From Novipirellula galeiformis (GTDB lineage Bacteria; Planctomycetota; Planctomycetia; Pirellulales; Pirellulaceae), in assembly GCF_007860095.1 (NCBI RefSeq), contig NZ_SJPT01000015.1:26388-90387 (forward strand): DNA of 64,000 nucleotides, given 5' to 3'. The notes under the pieces were generated by a model. It saw nothing but the letters and a program-made list of their open reading frames with translations. It did no database searches and was not told the DNA's origin. The position numbers and the translations under genes are program-made. This document shows positions 38,073 through 46,861 of this stretch, piece by piece (position 1 is the stretch's first letter; every line of letters begins with the position of its first letter).

Positions 38073-38987
38073 CTAAGATTCGGTCGGGACGGAACAGACT
38101 TGGCCAATCGATTGTCCCAAGCTTATCCAGTGAGGTTGTTGGTTAACGTTGACCAATACTTTGTTTGATTGGATTTCAACGACGGAAATGTCGTGCAACG
38201 CGATTGGGACTTGTTGTCCCAGTGAAACGGTCTTGGTGGTTCCTCGGCCATCGACACGAAACCACGCTTGCGCCGTCCCGAGGCGATCAAACGTGATCGC
38301 TTTGAGTTCGATATCGTAGAGCGCCTTGGCAAAGCCGCGGGCGAACAGGTTGCGTTTAACGAGTTCGTCTGAGACGCTGCGCGGCGGTCGAGCGTCGACG
38401 GCTAATTGCCAATCGCTCAATTGGTCCTTGTTTGGCGAAGCCTCTAAGCTAAGTACTTCGATCGCGAGATTGATATCCAATGTTCCCTCTTTGCCCGTGG
38501 GATTGAGCGCGAGCGAGCGGACCTTATGCAAATGTCCAGCCTCTCGGAACTCCGTCATGAACTCAGCGAATTTTGCTAACGAAGCTTGGCCACGGAGCGA
38601 ATAGGCGATGCGATGTCCGATCGTATGTCGTTTGCCTTTTTTAGTGCGTGATCTCAATTCAATCACGACGGGTTGGGCCGCATCAACCGAAGCGGAACGC
38701 AACTCGTGCTTGTCGACGAGCGTTAACAGCCATTCTTGATATAGCGAACGCGCCAATTGCGGATCATAGGGAAGCGCGCGAGCGGCATAGGTTGTCAACC
38801 GCTTGCCCATTTTTTGAGCGATTCCTTGTTCATCCTTGGTATCGCGAATGCTACTGCTTAGCGCATCGTATTGGGCGTTCAATTGCTGGCTCGGCTGCTC
38901 GATCCAACCACGGTAGAAGGCATCGCCAAAATACAACGCCATCACGGCCAAACCGGCAATCATGAGCCATTGGGTGCGAGGAGTCAT
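38073..38987 (-). CDS. T2SS GspM/PilO-like protein with GspC/PilP-like C-terminal domain
   Basis: 304 residues, with one N-terminal membrane helix (WLMIAGLAVMALYFGDAFY). A coiled region (about 30-65) and a ferredoxin-like domain of the PilO/GspM type (about 75-190) follow. The last part (about 205-304) contains VKRNLFARGF, IELKAITFDRLGTAQAWFRVDG, VSLGQQV, ISVVEIQSNKVLVNVN and WISLGQSI, the pattern of the GspC homology region/PilP domain that touches the secretin N0 domain. The single chain could thus do the work of both GspM and GspC, linking the inner-membrane platform to the secretin. It overlaps gspL by four bases. No separate gspC is seen in the window. The fusion is inferred by eye. Confidence 0.85.
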   Translation of the reverse strand: MTPRTQWLMIAGLAVMALYFGDAFYRGWIEQPSQQLNAQYDALSSSIRDTKDEQGIAQKMGKRLTTYAARALPYDPQLARSLYQEWLLTLVDKHELRSASVDAAQPVVIELRSRTKKGKRHTIGHRIAYSLRGQASLAKFAEFMTEFREAGHLHKVRSLALNPTGKEGTLDINLAIEVLSLEASPNKDQLSDWQLAVDARPPRSVSDELVKRNLFARGFAKALYDIELKAITFDRLGTAQAWFRVDGRGTTKTVSLGQQVPIALHDISVVEIQSNKVLVNVNQQPHWISLGQSIGQVCSVPTES

Positions 38988-40747
38988 TCGGATCCCTCCT
39001 GGGGAGCATTGTTCACGGGAACGCTATTCGGGGTGGCGTTTTTCGGGGGAGCGGAATTTGCATCCGGTTTGTCCTGGCCGGCCGAGTCCGCGGGCGCGGC
39101 AGTGTCAGGCTGGCTCGGTTCGGCCATGACCGCGTCAGGAACTTCCGCGTTTGGAGCTTCTACGTCAGGGGCTTCCGCAGTGGCAACTTCCGCAGCGCCA
39201 ACTTTGCTCGGCTCGGCGGGAGCCTGCGGGGCGGCGACGTAAACGCTTGGATCGGCTGGTTCGACAGCGAAGGTGACATGGGTCTCAAACTGCCACGGAT
39301 ACTCTTTGGAGTCGGGGTTTTGGCTGATTCGCTTGCTGGTGGCAGCGTACTTGGCGCTGCGAATTTGACCTTCGAGCTGCGAGATATTTCCTTGTTCGGC
39401 AACCTGGACCGAGAGATCGATGACCGCTTGTTTGCCGTTCGCCGATGCGGTCAATCGCCGGACGGTGGCGTTTTGGCCATCGGGCAAGCGACGGGACAAC
39501 TCGTTTAACTCGGACAACCAATCAACTTGGTCGGTTAACCAGCCTTCGACAAACGTGACTTGATCCGCTTTCTCTTGAAATTTGGCGGCCAGTTTTTTCG
39601 AGTCCGCCAAGTCGTTTTCCATGCTTGCGACCTCGGTGCTCAATTGCCGTAGGTCGGCCAGCATGAAGTAGACGCCCAACCCGATTAAACAGGCGGCTGC
39701 GGCGCCGATGGCTCCCCACCGCACCAACGGATTGGGCGGGACGGGCGCTCGTTTGGGGGACAACAGATTGACGGGCAGCACCCCGTTAAGGAATTCCCAA
39801 GCCGCGCCTGCGTTGGCCGCCGATGCATAGGTGGCGGTTGCTTTTTCTTTATCGGTCGATGATGCGATCGAGGCTTTGCCGTTCAACTCCCATCCGATCA
39901 GCGGATCGACCGGTTGCATTGCTAAACCACGATCTTCCAAAGCCTGTGCGACCGCCCACGCGGCCTCGCATGTGGTGAACACGAACCAGCCTTGCGGTAA
40001 CCCGGCTGTTTCCGATGGCAAAAGCGTTAGACAACGTTGGGTCTCCATCCAAATTTGTTCGGCCACACGTTGAGGGTCTTCAACGCTGACACGAATCAAT
40101 CGCAGGAAGATCGGTTCTGCGCCGCGACAGATCGCCAGTTCGACTTCGCTCGCGTACAGATGCACCGAAACGGTTAACGAGTCATCCGAGATTTTCCGTC
40201 GACGCAAAATTCCCAGCGGGGACAAATCTCGCGCCCCGATCGCGGTCAAGCGAAAGCCCGCCTCGCTACTCTGTGTTTGCAAAAGATCTAATGCCGCAGC
40301 CGAAAGCGAGAACGCCAATACTTGGTTGCTCGTCGTCGTTTCCTCGGCAACGAGCGAGGGCAGCAAATGATAGTCGACGATCGGAGCTTCATCCGATTCA
40401 CCGAGTTGTTGTTCAACCTCGGCCGCTACCAACGCTGGGATTTCACTCTCTTCGGCGGGGGGAAGCGTCAACATCAATTGATCGAGCATCGGGCGCGAGA
40501 GCAGCACGATTAACCCCTGAGCCCGAATCGAGTGCTCTTCGAAGTGCTCCGACAACGCCAGCAAGGGATTGTCGTGATCGCCGCGTTCCACCCGACCGGT
40601 ATCTTGAGCCGATAGTTGTTTGGTCTTGGGCGAGACCACTAAATAATCGATCGTTTCGCGGTCCCAATGGACCACCGCCACTCGACCGCTGGCCTTGGAC
40701 CGAGTCCCGCGCTTGCGCAATTGGAAAATTTTGTCGGTGACGTTCAT
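38984..40747 (-). CDS. gspL: T2SS GspL-like protein (PilM-PilN type)
   Basis: 587 residues. The first ~300 are actin-like, as in the cytoplasmic part of GspL/PilM (VAVVHWDRETIDYLVVSPKT, VVDYHLLPS-type beta strands, then VSVHLYASEVELAICRG). A membrane helix (WGAIGAAAACLIGLGVYFMLA, near 346-366) is followed by a coiled coil and a PilN-like periplasmic domain (to about 495). The last ~90 residues are Ala/Pro/Glu-rich and disordered. GspL connects the GspE ATPase to the periplasm. A 162-bp gap separates it from gspK, the only sizeable gap in the operon, so a second promoter could lie there. Confidence 0.88.
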   Translation of the reverse strand: MNVTDKIFQLRKRGTRSKASGRVAVVHWDRETIDYLVVSPKTKQLSAQDTGRVERGDHDNPLLALSEHFEEHSIRAQGLIVLLSRPMLDQLMLTLPPAEESEIPALVAAEVEQQLGESDEAPIVDYHLLPSLVAEETTTSNQVLAFSLSAAALDLLQTQSSEAGFRLTAIGARDLSPLGILRRRKISDDSLTVSVHLYASEVELAICRGAEPIFLRLIRVSVEDPQRVAEQIWMETQRCLTLLPSETAGLPQGWFVFTTCEAAWAVAQALEDRGLAMQPVDPLIGWELNGKASIASSTDKEKATATYASAANAGAAWEFLNGVLPVNLLSPKRAPVPPNPLVRWGAIGAAAACLIGLGVYFMLADLRQLSTEVASMENDLADSKKLAAKFQEKADQVTFVEGWLTDQVDWLSELNELSRRLPDGQNATVRRLTASANGKQAVIDLSVQVAEQGNISQLEGQIRSAKYAATSKRISQNPDSKEYPWQFETHVTFAVEPADPSVYVAAPQAPAEPSKVGAAEVATAEAPDVEAPNAEVPDAVMAEPSQPDTAAPADSAGQDKPDANSAPPKNATPNSVPVNNAPQEGSE

Positions 40748-40909
40748 ACGGTTTACAAATTCAGGGAATCACAGGCACGTGAGCGTGATCATGGAGGGCG
40801 TGGGAATATCTTGGGGAGGGCGTTGGAATCGCAGGCCGATGCGGAGCGATTCGCGGTTCAATCAGAGCGGTTCTCAAAAAAGGTCCGCTGCTCAACGGTA
40901 GGATGCGAT

Positions 40910-42634
40910 CTATAAAGGATTGGCAACTGGGGTGAGCGAGAATGTTTCGATGGAAAAACCACGGTCCCAAGGATGCCAGTATTGAGGGTTTGTGATTTGG
41001 GCAGGAATTTGGCGGGCATCGATGATTGCCGTACAGCGACATACCGGACTGACCGCGTCCCGGTAGCCCACCGCTTGCAGCGAGTAGACGTCGCTACGTG
41101 ACGTCAGGTAGGGTTCGAGTTGTTTTAACCGACTCCGATCGACCAAGCCGGCTTCGAGCATCCAGGCAATCGATTCGCTCGCCTTGGAAACCGTCGCACC
41201 CTCGGTCGTAGGCCTCTGGCGGACAATGGCTTGTGCTAATGCGAGATCGATCCCAGGGACACCCGCCAAGACTTCGACGGGCGCTTCGGTTACGTCAACG
41301 CGTCCCTCGAGGATCGGGGCGAGATCCACCGTCGACTCATTCAACAACCTTCCAAGATAGTCGCGGCTGGTCGAGATGTCACTGGTAAAGGGATTGGGGA
41401 GCGTCTGTTTTTTCCCCGATGCATCGCGGGCCGCAGATTCAGACTCGGTAGTAGATTCCGTTGCGGGCACCTCGATGCGAGCTTCCACCAAATCGAGGAC
41501 GCTGACGAGCGAATACTTTGCCGGTAAGCTGAAATCGGGCGACCAATTCGTCCCGGACACCTCCGAGGTGTCACTTGATGAGTCCCCGGTGGGCTGGGTG
41601 TTTGATCCCCCGAGACCATACTGCCGCACGGCGATCACATAGTTCGCCCATTCCAATGGCCAGACTTGAAGCAGTCTTTGATGCAGCGTTGTTAAGTTGT
41701 CTTCGTTCAAATAGAGCCGGGGCTCCCCCGCAGCGCTCTCGTTTCGCTGGCCACTGTGCCACGTCAAATACCTCTGCCACGCTAACGGTAGCTGGCTCTC
41801 GCTCGTCGATCCTCCCCCGCCGAGCGAGGATGAACCGGCGGCGGATTCGCCCTCTGACATCATGCGTGCGGCCCAATGTAGCTCCAGCGGATCGAGTCGA
41901 TAATTCTGGTTGAGATCTCCGCCGAGCCAATGGAACCGCAACGCGTCGGCGCTGGCTTGCTGGTCGACGGCGGGGGCGGCGTTTTCCAAGCGATCGAGCA
42001 AGCGACTCTCCCCGGTCGCAGATCCGTCTCGGCGGGCCACTCCCAGCCGACGCAGCCAAGCATCGATCAACTCAGCGGTGGCACCGGGCAACCGCATCAA
42101 CGTCGCACGAGCATGGCCGGGAAACTGTCGTTCCCATTGCAACAGAGTGGGCAGGTGAAGCTTGGCCGATTCGTTCTCTAAACCAAATCGCAATGGCGAG
42201 TTCGCGGCGTCGCCGCCGATGGCCCCTGCTGCGGTCGAGTCCACGCCGCCTCCGTTTGCATCCGACGCGAGATTCCTTGGGGACACCACACTGACGTGCC
42301 ACAAGTTGGTGTCCCCGGTGGATTCGGACTCGTTTGCTGAAGCCTCGACAGGCACGTGCTGAAACAGCGGCGAATTGGACTGCACTCCGCCTCGGTTGGC
42401 ACGCTGGGTTGGGGAGGTTTCCAAAAGCGACGCGGCTAATTCGAGACCACTGAGCGCCGCTAACTTCGCCTGTACTTGTTCCTCATGAACGCGAGTCACG
42501 CGATATTGACTCTGCATGGTAAAGGAATAGCGATACGCGCCGAGTGCGATCAACATGGTCAACACCATCACGACCAACAGGGCCATGCCACGGCGTCGTT
42601 TACAAGCACCGTGATTTGGATTGCGTGCCAACAT
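40910..42634 (-). CDS. gspK: T2SS minor pseudopilin GspK
   Basis: 574 residues. The prepilin segment is RRRG|MALLVVMVLTMLIALGAY (G16 before the cut). Position +5 is Val, not Glu, as is characteristic for GspK, the tip pseudopilin. The large helical body is typical of T2SSK, with PGIDLALAQAIVRQRP resembling a helix-hairpin-helix-type turn near residues 465-480. It has Ser/Gly-rich insertions, making it longer than the usual ~330 residues. Its start overlaps the gspJ stop by one base. Confidence 0.92.
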   Translation of the reverse strand: MLARNPNHGACKRRRGMALLVVMVLTMLIALGAYRYSFTMQSQYRVTRVHEEQVQAKLAALSGLELAASLLETSPTQRANRGGVQSNSPLFQHVPVEASANESESTGDTNLWHVSVVSPRNLASDANGGGVDSTAAGAIGGDAANSPLRFGLENESAKLHLPTLLQWERQFPGHARATLMRLPGATAELIDAWLRRLGVARRDGSATGESRLLDRLENAAPAVDQQASADALRFHWLGGDLNQNYRLDPLELHWAARMMSEGESAAGSSSLGGGGSTSESQLPLAWQRYLTWHSGQRNESAAGEPRLYLNEDNLTTLHQRLLQVWPLEWANYVIAVRQYGLGGSNTQPTGDSSSDTSEVSGTNWSPDFSLPAKYSLVSVLDLVEARIEVPATESTTESESAARDASGKKQTLPNPFTSDISTSRDYLGRLLNESTVDLAPILEGRVDVTEAPVEVLAGVPGIDLALAQAIVRQRPTTEGATVSKASESIAWMLEAGLVDRSRLKQLEPYLTSRSDVYSLQAVGYRDAVSPVCRCTAIIDARQIPAQITNPQYWHPWDRGFSIETFSLTPVANPL

Positions 42635-43776
42635 CAGAAGTCACCTCCCGGTGCATCGTAGGATCCCGTAAACGGTCCCGAGAACGGGGCGGAAGCGGGA
42701 CGCGACATTGGACGAGCCTCGACGAGCACCACAATCGTCACCTCGTGGCCTTCGCGTTGCATCAGACTTTCCTCGCCTGCGGTGGATACCTCGGCCACCG
42801 GTTCGGTAGCCAAGGCGGAATCCGCAAACGAGAGCTGCAAATCGTCTTGCGTGTTGTCCAATTCGTCTTCAAACGGACCGCTCGATGGCCTTGGCGGCTC
42901 GGGGCGACGCATCTCGGATCGCGCAGGAAAGTTAAAACTCAGTGCAATCGCAGTCGGCAATCCTCCATCGATGTCGCTGTTCCACGAACTCTTCCACGAT
43001 TGGCCGTCACAGTATCGGAATTGGCATTCGAGCAATCCTTCGAGTCTTGATTCCTTGAGCGGGACTCCGCGTGCAATCGGTTGATCCTCGTTTTGCCGAT
43101 ACAGGTCTTGAGCCGTCAACAAGCGATCAGCCGCCGACGTTGCTTCGGAACTTCCCAATGTCGTATCGGAACCGGAAATCGAGTTTGGGCTACTCAGCTC
43201 GCTACGAATCAGTGTGTATTGAACATCGGGCGTATCGAGTCCCACCGCAACGTTTGGTGAATTCACTTGAGACGACGAAGGGCTTGCCGAGGGCGACAAG
43301 CGATATTCGATTTCGAGGCGTTCGGCGGGCCATGGCGTTGCCGTGGTTGGTGTTGCGGGAACGGCCGAGGTCGAACTCAATATCGGCTCTTCGAATTCGT
43401 CCGCTGCGGGATCCGACATCAATCGTTCGAGAAAGGGCAGGGGGTCGAGTGACGGCACGATCGTGGCCGAGAAACCTTGCGTGTTTCCCGTCAAGCGAGC
43501 GGTCGTCGACGCGATACTCGCACTCGGGCTGGGATGCAGCGAACGCTCGGGTAACGCGGTCGCCGCCAAGTGTTGAATGTCGTTCTCTAGCCAATTTCGC
43601 GCCGAACGGATCACCTGAGTGCGACGGGCTACCTTCCAACCTCGCTCTTCAGCATCACGATAGGTTCCCATCAACGACCACGCCACACTCATCAACGCAC
43701 CCAGCAGCGCCAGGGCGAGCATCAGCTCGAGCAGCGAAAAAGCCTCACGTGGCTTGAGGGCCGGCACTCGAATCAT
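42634..43776 (-). CDS. gspJ: T2SS minor pseudopilin GspJ
   Basis: 380 residues, longer than the usual ~200. The prepilin motif is REA|FSLLELMLALALLGAL with E17 at +5; Ala instead of Gly precedes the cut site. The rest is Ser/Pro-rich with a recognisable GspJ-like ending region (LLECQFRYCDGQSWKSSW, then LPTAIALSFNF). GspJ, with I and K, forms the tip of the pseudopilus. It overlaps gspI by four bases (ATGA). Confidence 0.92.
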   Translation of the reverse strand: MIRVPALKPREAFSLLELMLALALLGALMSVAWSLMGTYRDAEERGWKVARRTQVIRSARNWLENDIQHLAATALPERSLHPSPSASIASTTARLTGNTQGFSATIVPSLDPLPFLERLMSDPAADEFEEPILSSTSAVPATPTTATPWPAERLEIEYRLSPSASPSSSQVNSPNVAVGLDTPDVQYTLIRSELSSPNSISGSDTTLGSSEATSAADRLLTAQDLYRQNEDQPIARGVPLKESRLEGLLECQFRYCDGQSWKSSWNSDIDGGLPTAIALSFNFPARSEMRRPEPPRPSSGPFEDELDNTQDDLQLSFADSALATEPVAEVSTAGEESLMQREGHEVTIVVLVEARPMSRPASAPFSGPFTGSYDAPGGDF

Positions 43777-44330
43777 GGTAACGCTCCCGACATTGAATCG
43801 GAGTCGGTCATCGCAGCTCCGGTCGAATCGAAGCGGGGGCTAGTCAAACGGCGTTGTCGGACCAAGCGTGAGATGCGACAGAGCGGCGTGGTACCCTCGC
43901 CGCTTGCTGCAACCGGCGTGGCGAGAATTTCGACCGTCACGCGGACAAGCCCCGCTCGATTTTCATCTGCCGCGGCGCCGTCGACCGAAGCGATCGAACC
44001 AGAGCGATTGGCACCACCGCCGAGTGAAACCGGCGTGACGCGAATCCGATACCCGCGTGGCGGGGGTCCCGCCAGCTCACCGCTGACCTCTTCGTTGGGT
44101 TCGGCATCGCGGGGTGGCAACGCCACAAACTCATCCATCAACGACTGTGCTTGTGAGATCGCCTCGGTCAGTTGCTCGGCTCGGCTACCGAACTTGGCAC
44201 CCAACCCCAGCAGCGAGCTAAGCACCATCGCGCTGGCCGCTAAGAGGGCGGTCGCCAGCATGACTTCGAGTAGCGAAAACCCGGTTCTCGAATTCCGAAC
44301 CGACGTTGAAAACCGTACCGATTGAATCAT
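43773..44330 (-). CDS. gspI: T2SS minor pseudopilin GspI
   Basis: 185 residues when started at MIQSVRFS (44330). The prepilin motif is RTG|FSLLEVMLATALLAAS with E22 at +5. The start at 44330 overlaps the gspH stop by four bases; the frame is open to 44456, but that part lies within gspH and lacks family character. AEQLTEAISQAQSLMDEF matches the GspI helix after the prepilin segment. Confidence 0.9.
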   Translation of the reverse strand: MIQSVRFSTSVRNSRTGFSLLEVMLATALLAASAMVLSSLLGLGAKFGSRAEQLTEAISQAQSLMDEFVALPPRDAEPNEEVSGELAGPPPRGYRIRVTPVSLGGGANRSGSIASVDGAAADENRAGLVRVTVEILATPVAASGEGTTPLCRISRLVRQRRLTSPRFDSTGAAMTDSDSMSGALP

Positions 44331-45079
44331 CGCGCGATCTCCAATGCACCGGTGACCGACGCATAGGTAACGCGGAGCGTCTCCTGGATGCTGGTATCGT
44401 AAAGCTCGATCGTCGCGTCGCGTCCTTGACCCGTTGCGGAAAGTGGCAGCCACCATTGGCGATCCTCCGCACCAAGGCTCGCGCCGGAGGTGCCGGGAAG
44501 CGAATCGCTTTGCCGTTGCGGTGGATCAAGCCTGTTGTCATTGGGAAGTCCGCCCTCGCCCGGTCCGCTATCGAATGGCGGATCGCTGGGGGCGGCGAGC
44601 GTCCAGCGAACTTGGGACACGACCACGGTCGTCGGCAATCGCCATGCCCGAACGGCAGCCGGAGGCGGGGTCGCCAAGGGAGCGTTGCGGCTCTGCGAGG
44701 TGGCGACGGGAGCTACCGCCGAGGCTGAGTCGTTCAGGGCGAACCCCGTGTCCCCCGCAGCCATAAAACTATCGAAGGTTCCCGAGTAGATCTCGCTTCT
44801 GCCCTGGCGTAATTGGACAAAATAGGGAGTTCCGCTCAGGGACGCTTGGTAGCGACTTTGGTCGATCGCGTCGCGCAGCATCTCGGCAGCCTCATCGAGC
44901 GTGGTTCGCCGCAGTGGCCGCTGTAAATTGGGCCACACCACCGCCATGATCCCGACCATCACCAACAGCACGATCACCAGTTCGAGCAGCGTAAACGCTG
45001 GCCGGGATCGCGATGAGTTCTCGGACGCGAAACGCGATGCGGGTTTCGCGTCCTGCGGGGCAGGCGGTGGACAAAGCAC
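44327..45079 (-). CDS. gspH: T2SS minor pseudopilin GspH
   Basis: 250 residues with a long leader (28 residues before the cut). The prepilin motif is RPA|FTLLELVIVLLVMVGI with E33 at +5. LDEAAEMLRDAIDQSRYQASLSGTPYFVQL is typical of GspH. A Ser/Pro-rich insertion lies in the middle. The start is GTG, with 5 bp to the gspG stop. GspH caps the GspG filament below the I-J-K tip. Confidence 0.9.
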   Translation of the reverse strand: MLCPPPAPQDAKPASRFASENSSRSRPAFTLLELVIVLLVMVGIMAVVWPNLQRPLRRTTLDEAAEMLRDAIDQSRYQASLSGTPYFVQLRQGRSEIYSGTFDSFMAAGDTGFALNDSASAVAPVATSQSRNAPLATPPPAAVRAWRLPTTVVVSQVRWTLAAPSDPPFDSGPGEGGLPNDNRLDPPQRQSDSLPGTSGASLGAEDRQWWLPLSATGQGRDATIELYDTSIQETLRVTYASVTGALEIAR

Positions 45080-45084
45080 TCAGC

Positions 45085-45588
45085 CTAAACCTCGGTTGAG
45101 GACGAACTCGAATCCTCTTCGCCTTCGGCGGGTTGGTTTCCGACGTCGTCACTGGTGCCGGGTTGTCGATCGGGACCGAGTGAGAAGATGCGTGGGAAGT
45201 CCACTGCGGATTGTTCCTCTTCCCCTTCGCCGAGACCATATTCGTATTGAAAACTACTGCCCCACGGATCGAGTGGCAACTTGCCTCCTTCGATATAAGG
45301 GCCGTCCCAGTTGCGGGCCAAGGCTTCATCTTCGGGGGCGTTGATCAACAAATCCAAGCCTTCCTCGGTGGTGGGAAAGACCTTCATATCGACGGCGTAC
45401 ATCTTAAGGGCCGAGCCGAGATTTCCAATCTGAGCTTGAGTGGTTCGTACATCGGCCTTCTTTTGCGAGCCCAGCAAGCGTGGACCGACGATCGCCATCA
45501 AGCCGACCAGGATGATCAACACGATCATCAATTCCAACAGGGTTAAGCCGCGACGCAACGAACGGTGACGGGAGAAACGGTGACGCAT
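45085..45588 (-). CDS. gspG: T2SS major pseudopilin GspG
   Basis: 167 residues. The prepilin motif is RRG|LTLLELMIVLIILVGLMAIVGPRLL with E19 at +5; +1 is Leu rather than Phe. Conserved GspG features follow: GSALKMYAVDMKVFPTTEEGLDLLI, WDGPYIEG and LPLDPWGSSFQYEY, and the calcium-site region ending in FSLGPDRQPGTSDDVGN. The tail is acidic and Ser-rich. AGGAG at 45597-45601 with an 8-nt spacer supports the start. It forms the pseudopilus shaft. Confidence 0.97.
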   Translation of the reverse strand: MRHRFSRHRSLRRGLTLLELMIVLIILVGLMAIVGPRLLGSQKKADVRTTQAQIGNLGSALKMYAVDMKVFPTTEEGLDLLINAPEDEALARNWDGPYIEGGKLPLDPWGSSFQYEYGLGEGEEEQSAVDFPRIFSLGPDRQPGTSDDVGNQPAEGEEDSSSSSTEV

Positions 45589-45620
45589 GAATAAGACTCC
45601 TAGTCTGTGAAGTTGAAAGG

Positions 45621-46841
45621 TTATCCGACGGACGAATTCAGATCGAATACGGGCAACAGTACGCCTACGATGACGAACATCACCATGCTGCCAATCAAAA
45701 TCAGCATCATGGGCTCGATCATTTTCACCAACACCTCCAACCGTCTCTCGATACGGTTGTCGATACGATCGGCAATTTTGACGAGCACCTCGTCCAAAGT
45801 GTTCGATTCCTCGGCCACACGAATCATGGCCATAATTTGTGGTGGAATCAGTCCACTGGCCGCCAACGGTTTCGACAACGAATCGCCGGCGGTCACATTT
45901 TCAGCGGATTTCAGCATGACTTCTTCCAACAAACGATTGCCGGTCGAACCACTGCTGATCTTCAATGATTTAAGTAGCGGCACCCCGTTGCGAAGCAACG
46001 TGCCGAGCACGCGACAAGCTCTTGAGACGGCCGCATCGTGAAAGATCGAGCCTAGCATCGGTGTTTTTAGTTTGACGGTATCGAGCCCCCGACGACCGGT
46101 CTCGGTGTTCAAAAAACGTTGGATACCAAGTCCCACCCCCAGCATCCCCAAGATCAAGAAAATGCCATAGTGCATCATCACGTGACTGGCGCCGAGCAAC
46201 AGCACCGTGATCAACGGCAACCCCGAACCGTTCTGTTCCAAACGATCAAAGAAAGGTTGGAACTTAGGCACCAGAAAGACAATCATCAGCGAGGTGATAA
46301 TGGTGCCGACGATGCCAAGGATGATGGGGTAGGTGAGTGCGCCGACGATCTTGCCACGCATCTCGTCTTGTTTGCGTAAGAACAAGGCGGTTCGCTGGAG
46401 CGCCTCTTCCAAAAAGGCCCCTTCCTGGCCCGCACGGACCATGCTCAGCGTCAGCTCCGAGAAGATGGTCGATTCGCGGGCCATCGCTTCATCCAAACTA
46501 TCGCCTTGGGAAACCGCGTCGTGCATGCGCAGTGTGGTTTCTTGTAGACGTGGGTTTTCCATCGCCTCGGCCAAGATCTTGAGCGAATCGAGCATCGGCA
46601 CGCCGTTGGTTAACAGGTCGGCGAGCTGCGTACAAAAGTCGGCCGTTTGCTCCTTGGTCACGCGAACGGGTAACGAAATCGTGGTCCAACTTGGCTTGAC
46701 CGCTTCGGGATCCACCAGACTCATCGGAAACAGCGATTGAGCGCGTAAGCGTCGCATCGCTTCGGCGCGATTGGCCGCCGCAATTTTGCCGGAGCATTTC
46801 TCGCCAGTCGCCGATTTGGCCGTGTAGGTAAAGTCAGTCAT
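45621..46841 (-). CDS. gspF: T2SS inner-membrane platform protein GspF
   Basis: 406 residues, normal length. The two T2SSF repeats are visible: FCTQLADLLTNGVPMLDSLKIL, then SRACRVLGTLLRNGVPLLKSLKI. Three membrane segments are present (about 165-187, 215-235 and a last one LILIGSMVMFVIVGVLLPVF). GspF is the multi-pass base on which GspE acts. It lies 20 bp after gspE and 32 bp before gspG. Confidence 0.97.
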   Translation of the reverse strand: MTDFTYTAKSATGEKCSGKIAAANRAEAMRRLRAQSLFPMSLVDPEAVKPSWTTISLPVRVTKEQTADFCTQLADLLTNGVPMLDSLKILAEAMENPRLQETTLRMHDAVSQGDSLDEAMARESTIFSELTLSMVRAGQEGAFLEEALQRTALFLRKQDEMRGKIVGALTYPIILGIVGTIITSLMIVFLVPKFQPFFDRLEQNGSGLPLITVLLLGASHVMMHYGIFLILGMLGVGLGIQRFLNTETGRRGLDTVKLKTPMLGSIFHDAAVSRACRVLGTLLRNGVPLLKSLKISSGSTGNRLLEEVMLKSAENVTAGDSLSKPLAASGLIPPQIMAMIRVAEESNTLDEVLVKIADRIDNRIERRLEVLVKMIEPMMLILIGSMVMFVIVGVLLPVFDLNSSVG

Positions 46842-46861
46842 GATTCAGTCGCCCAAACGAA

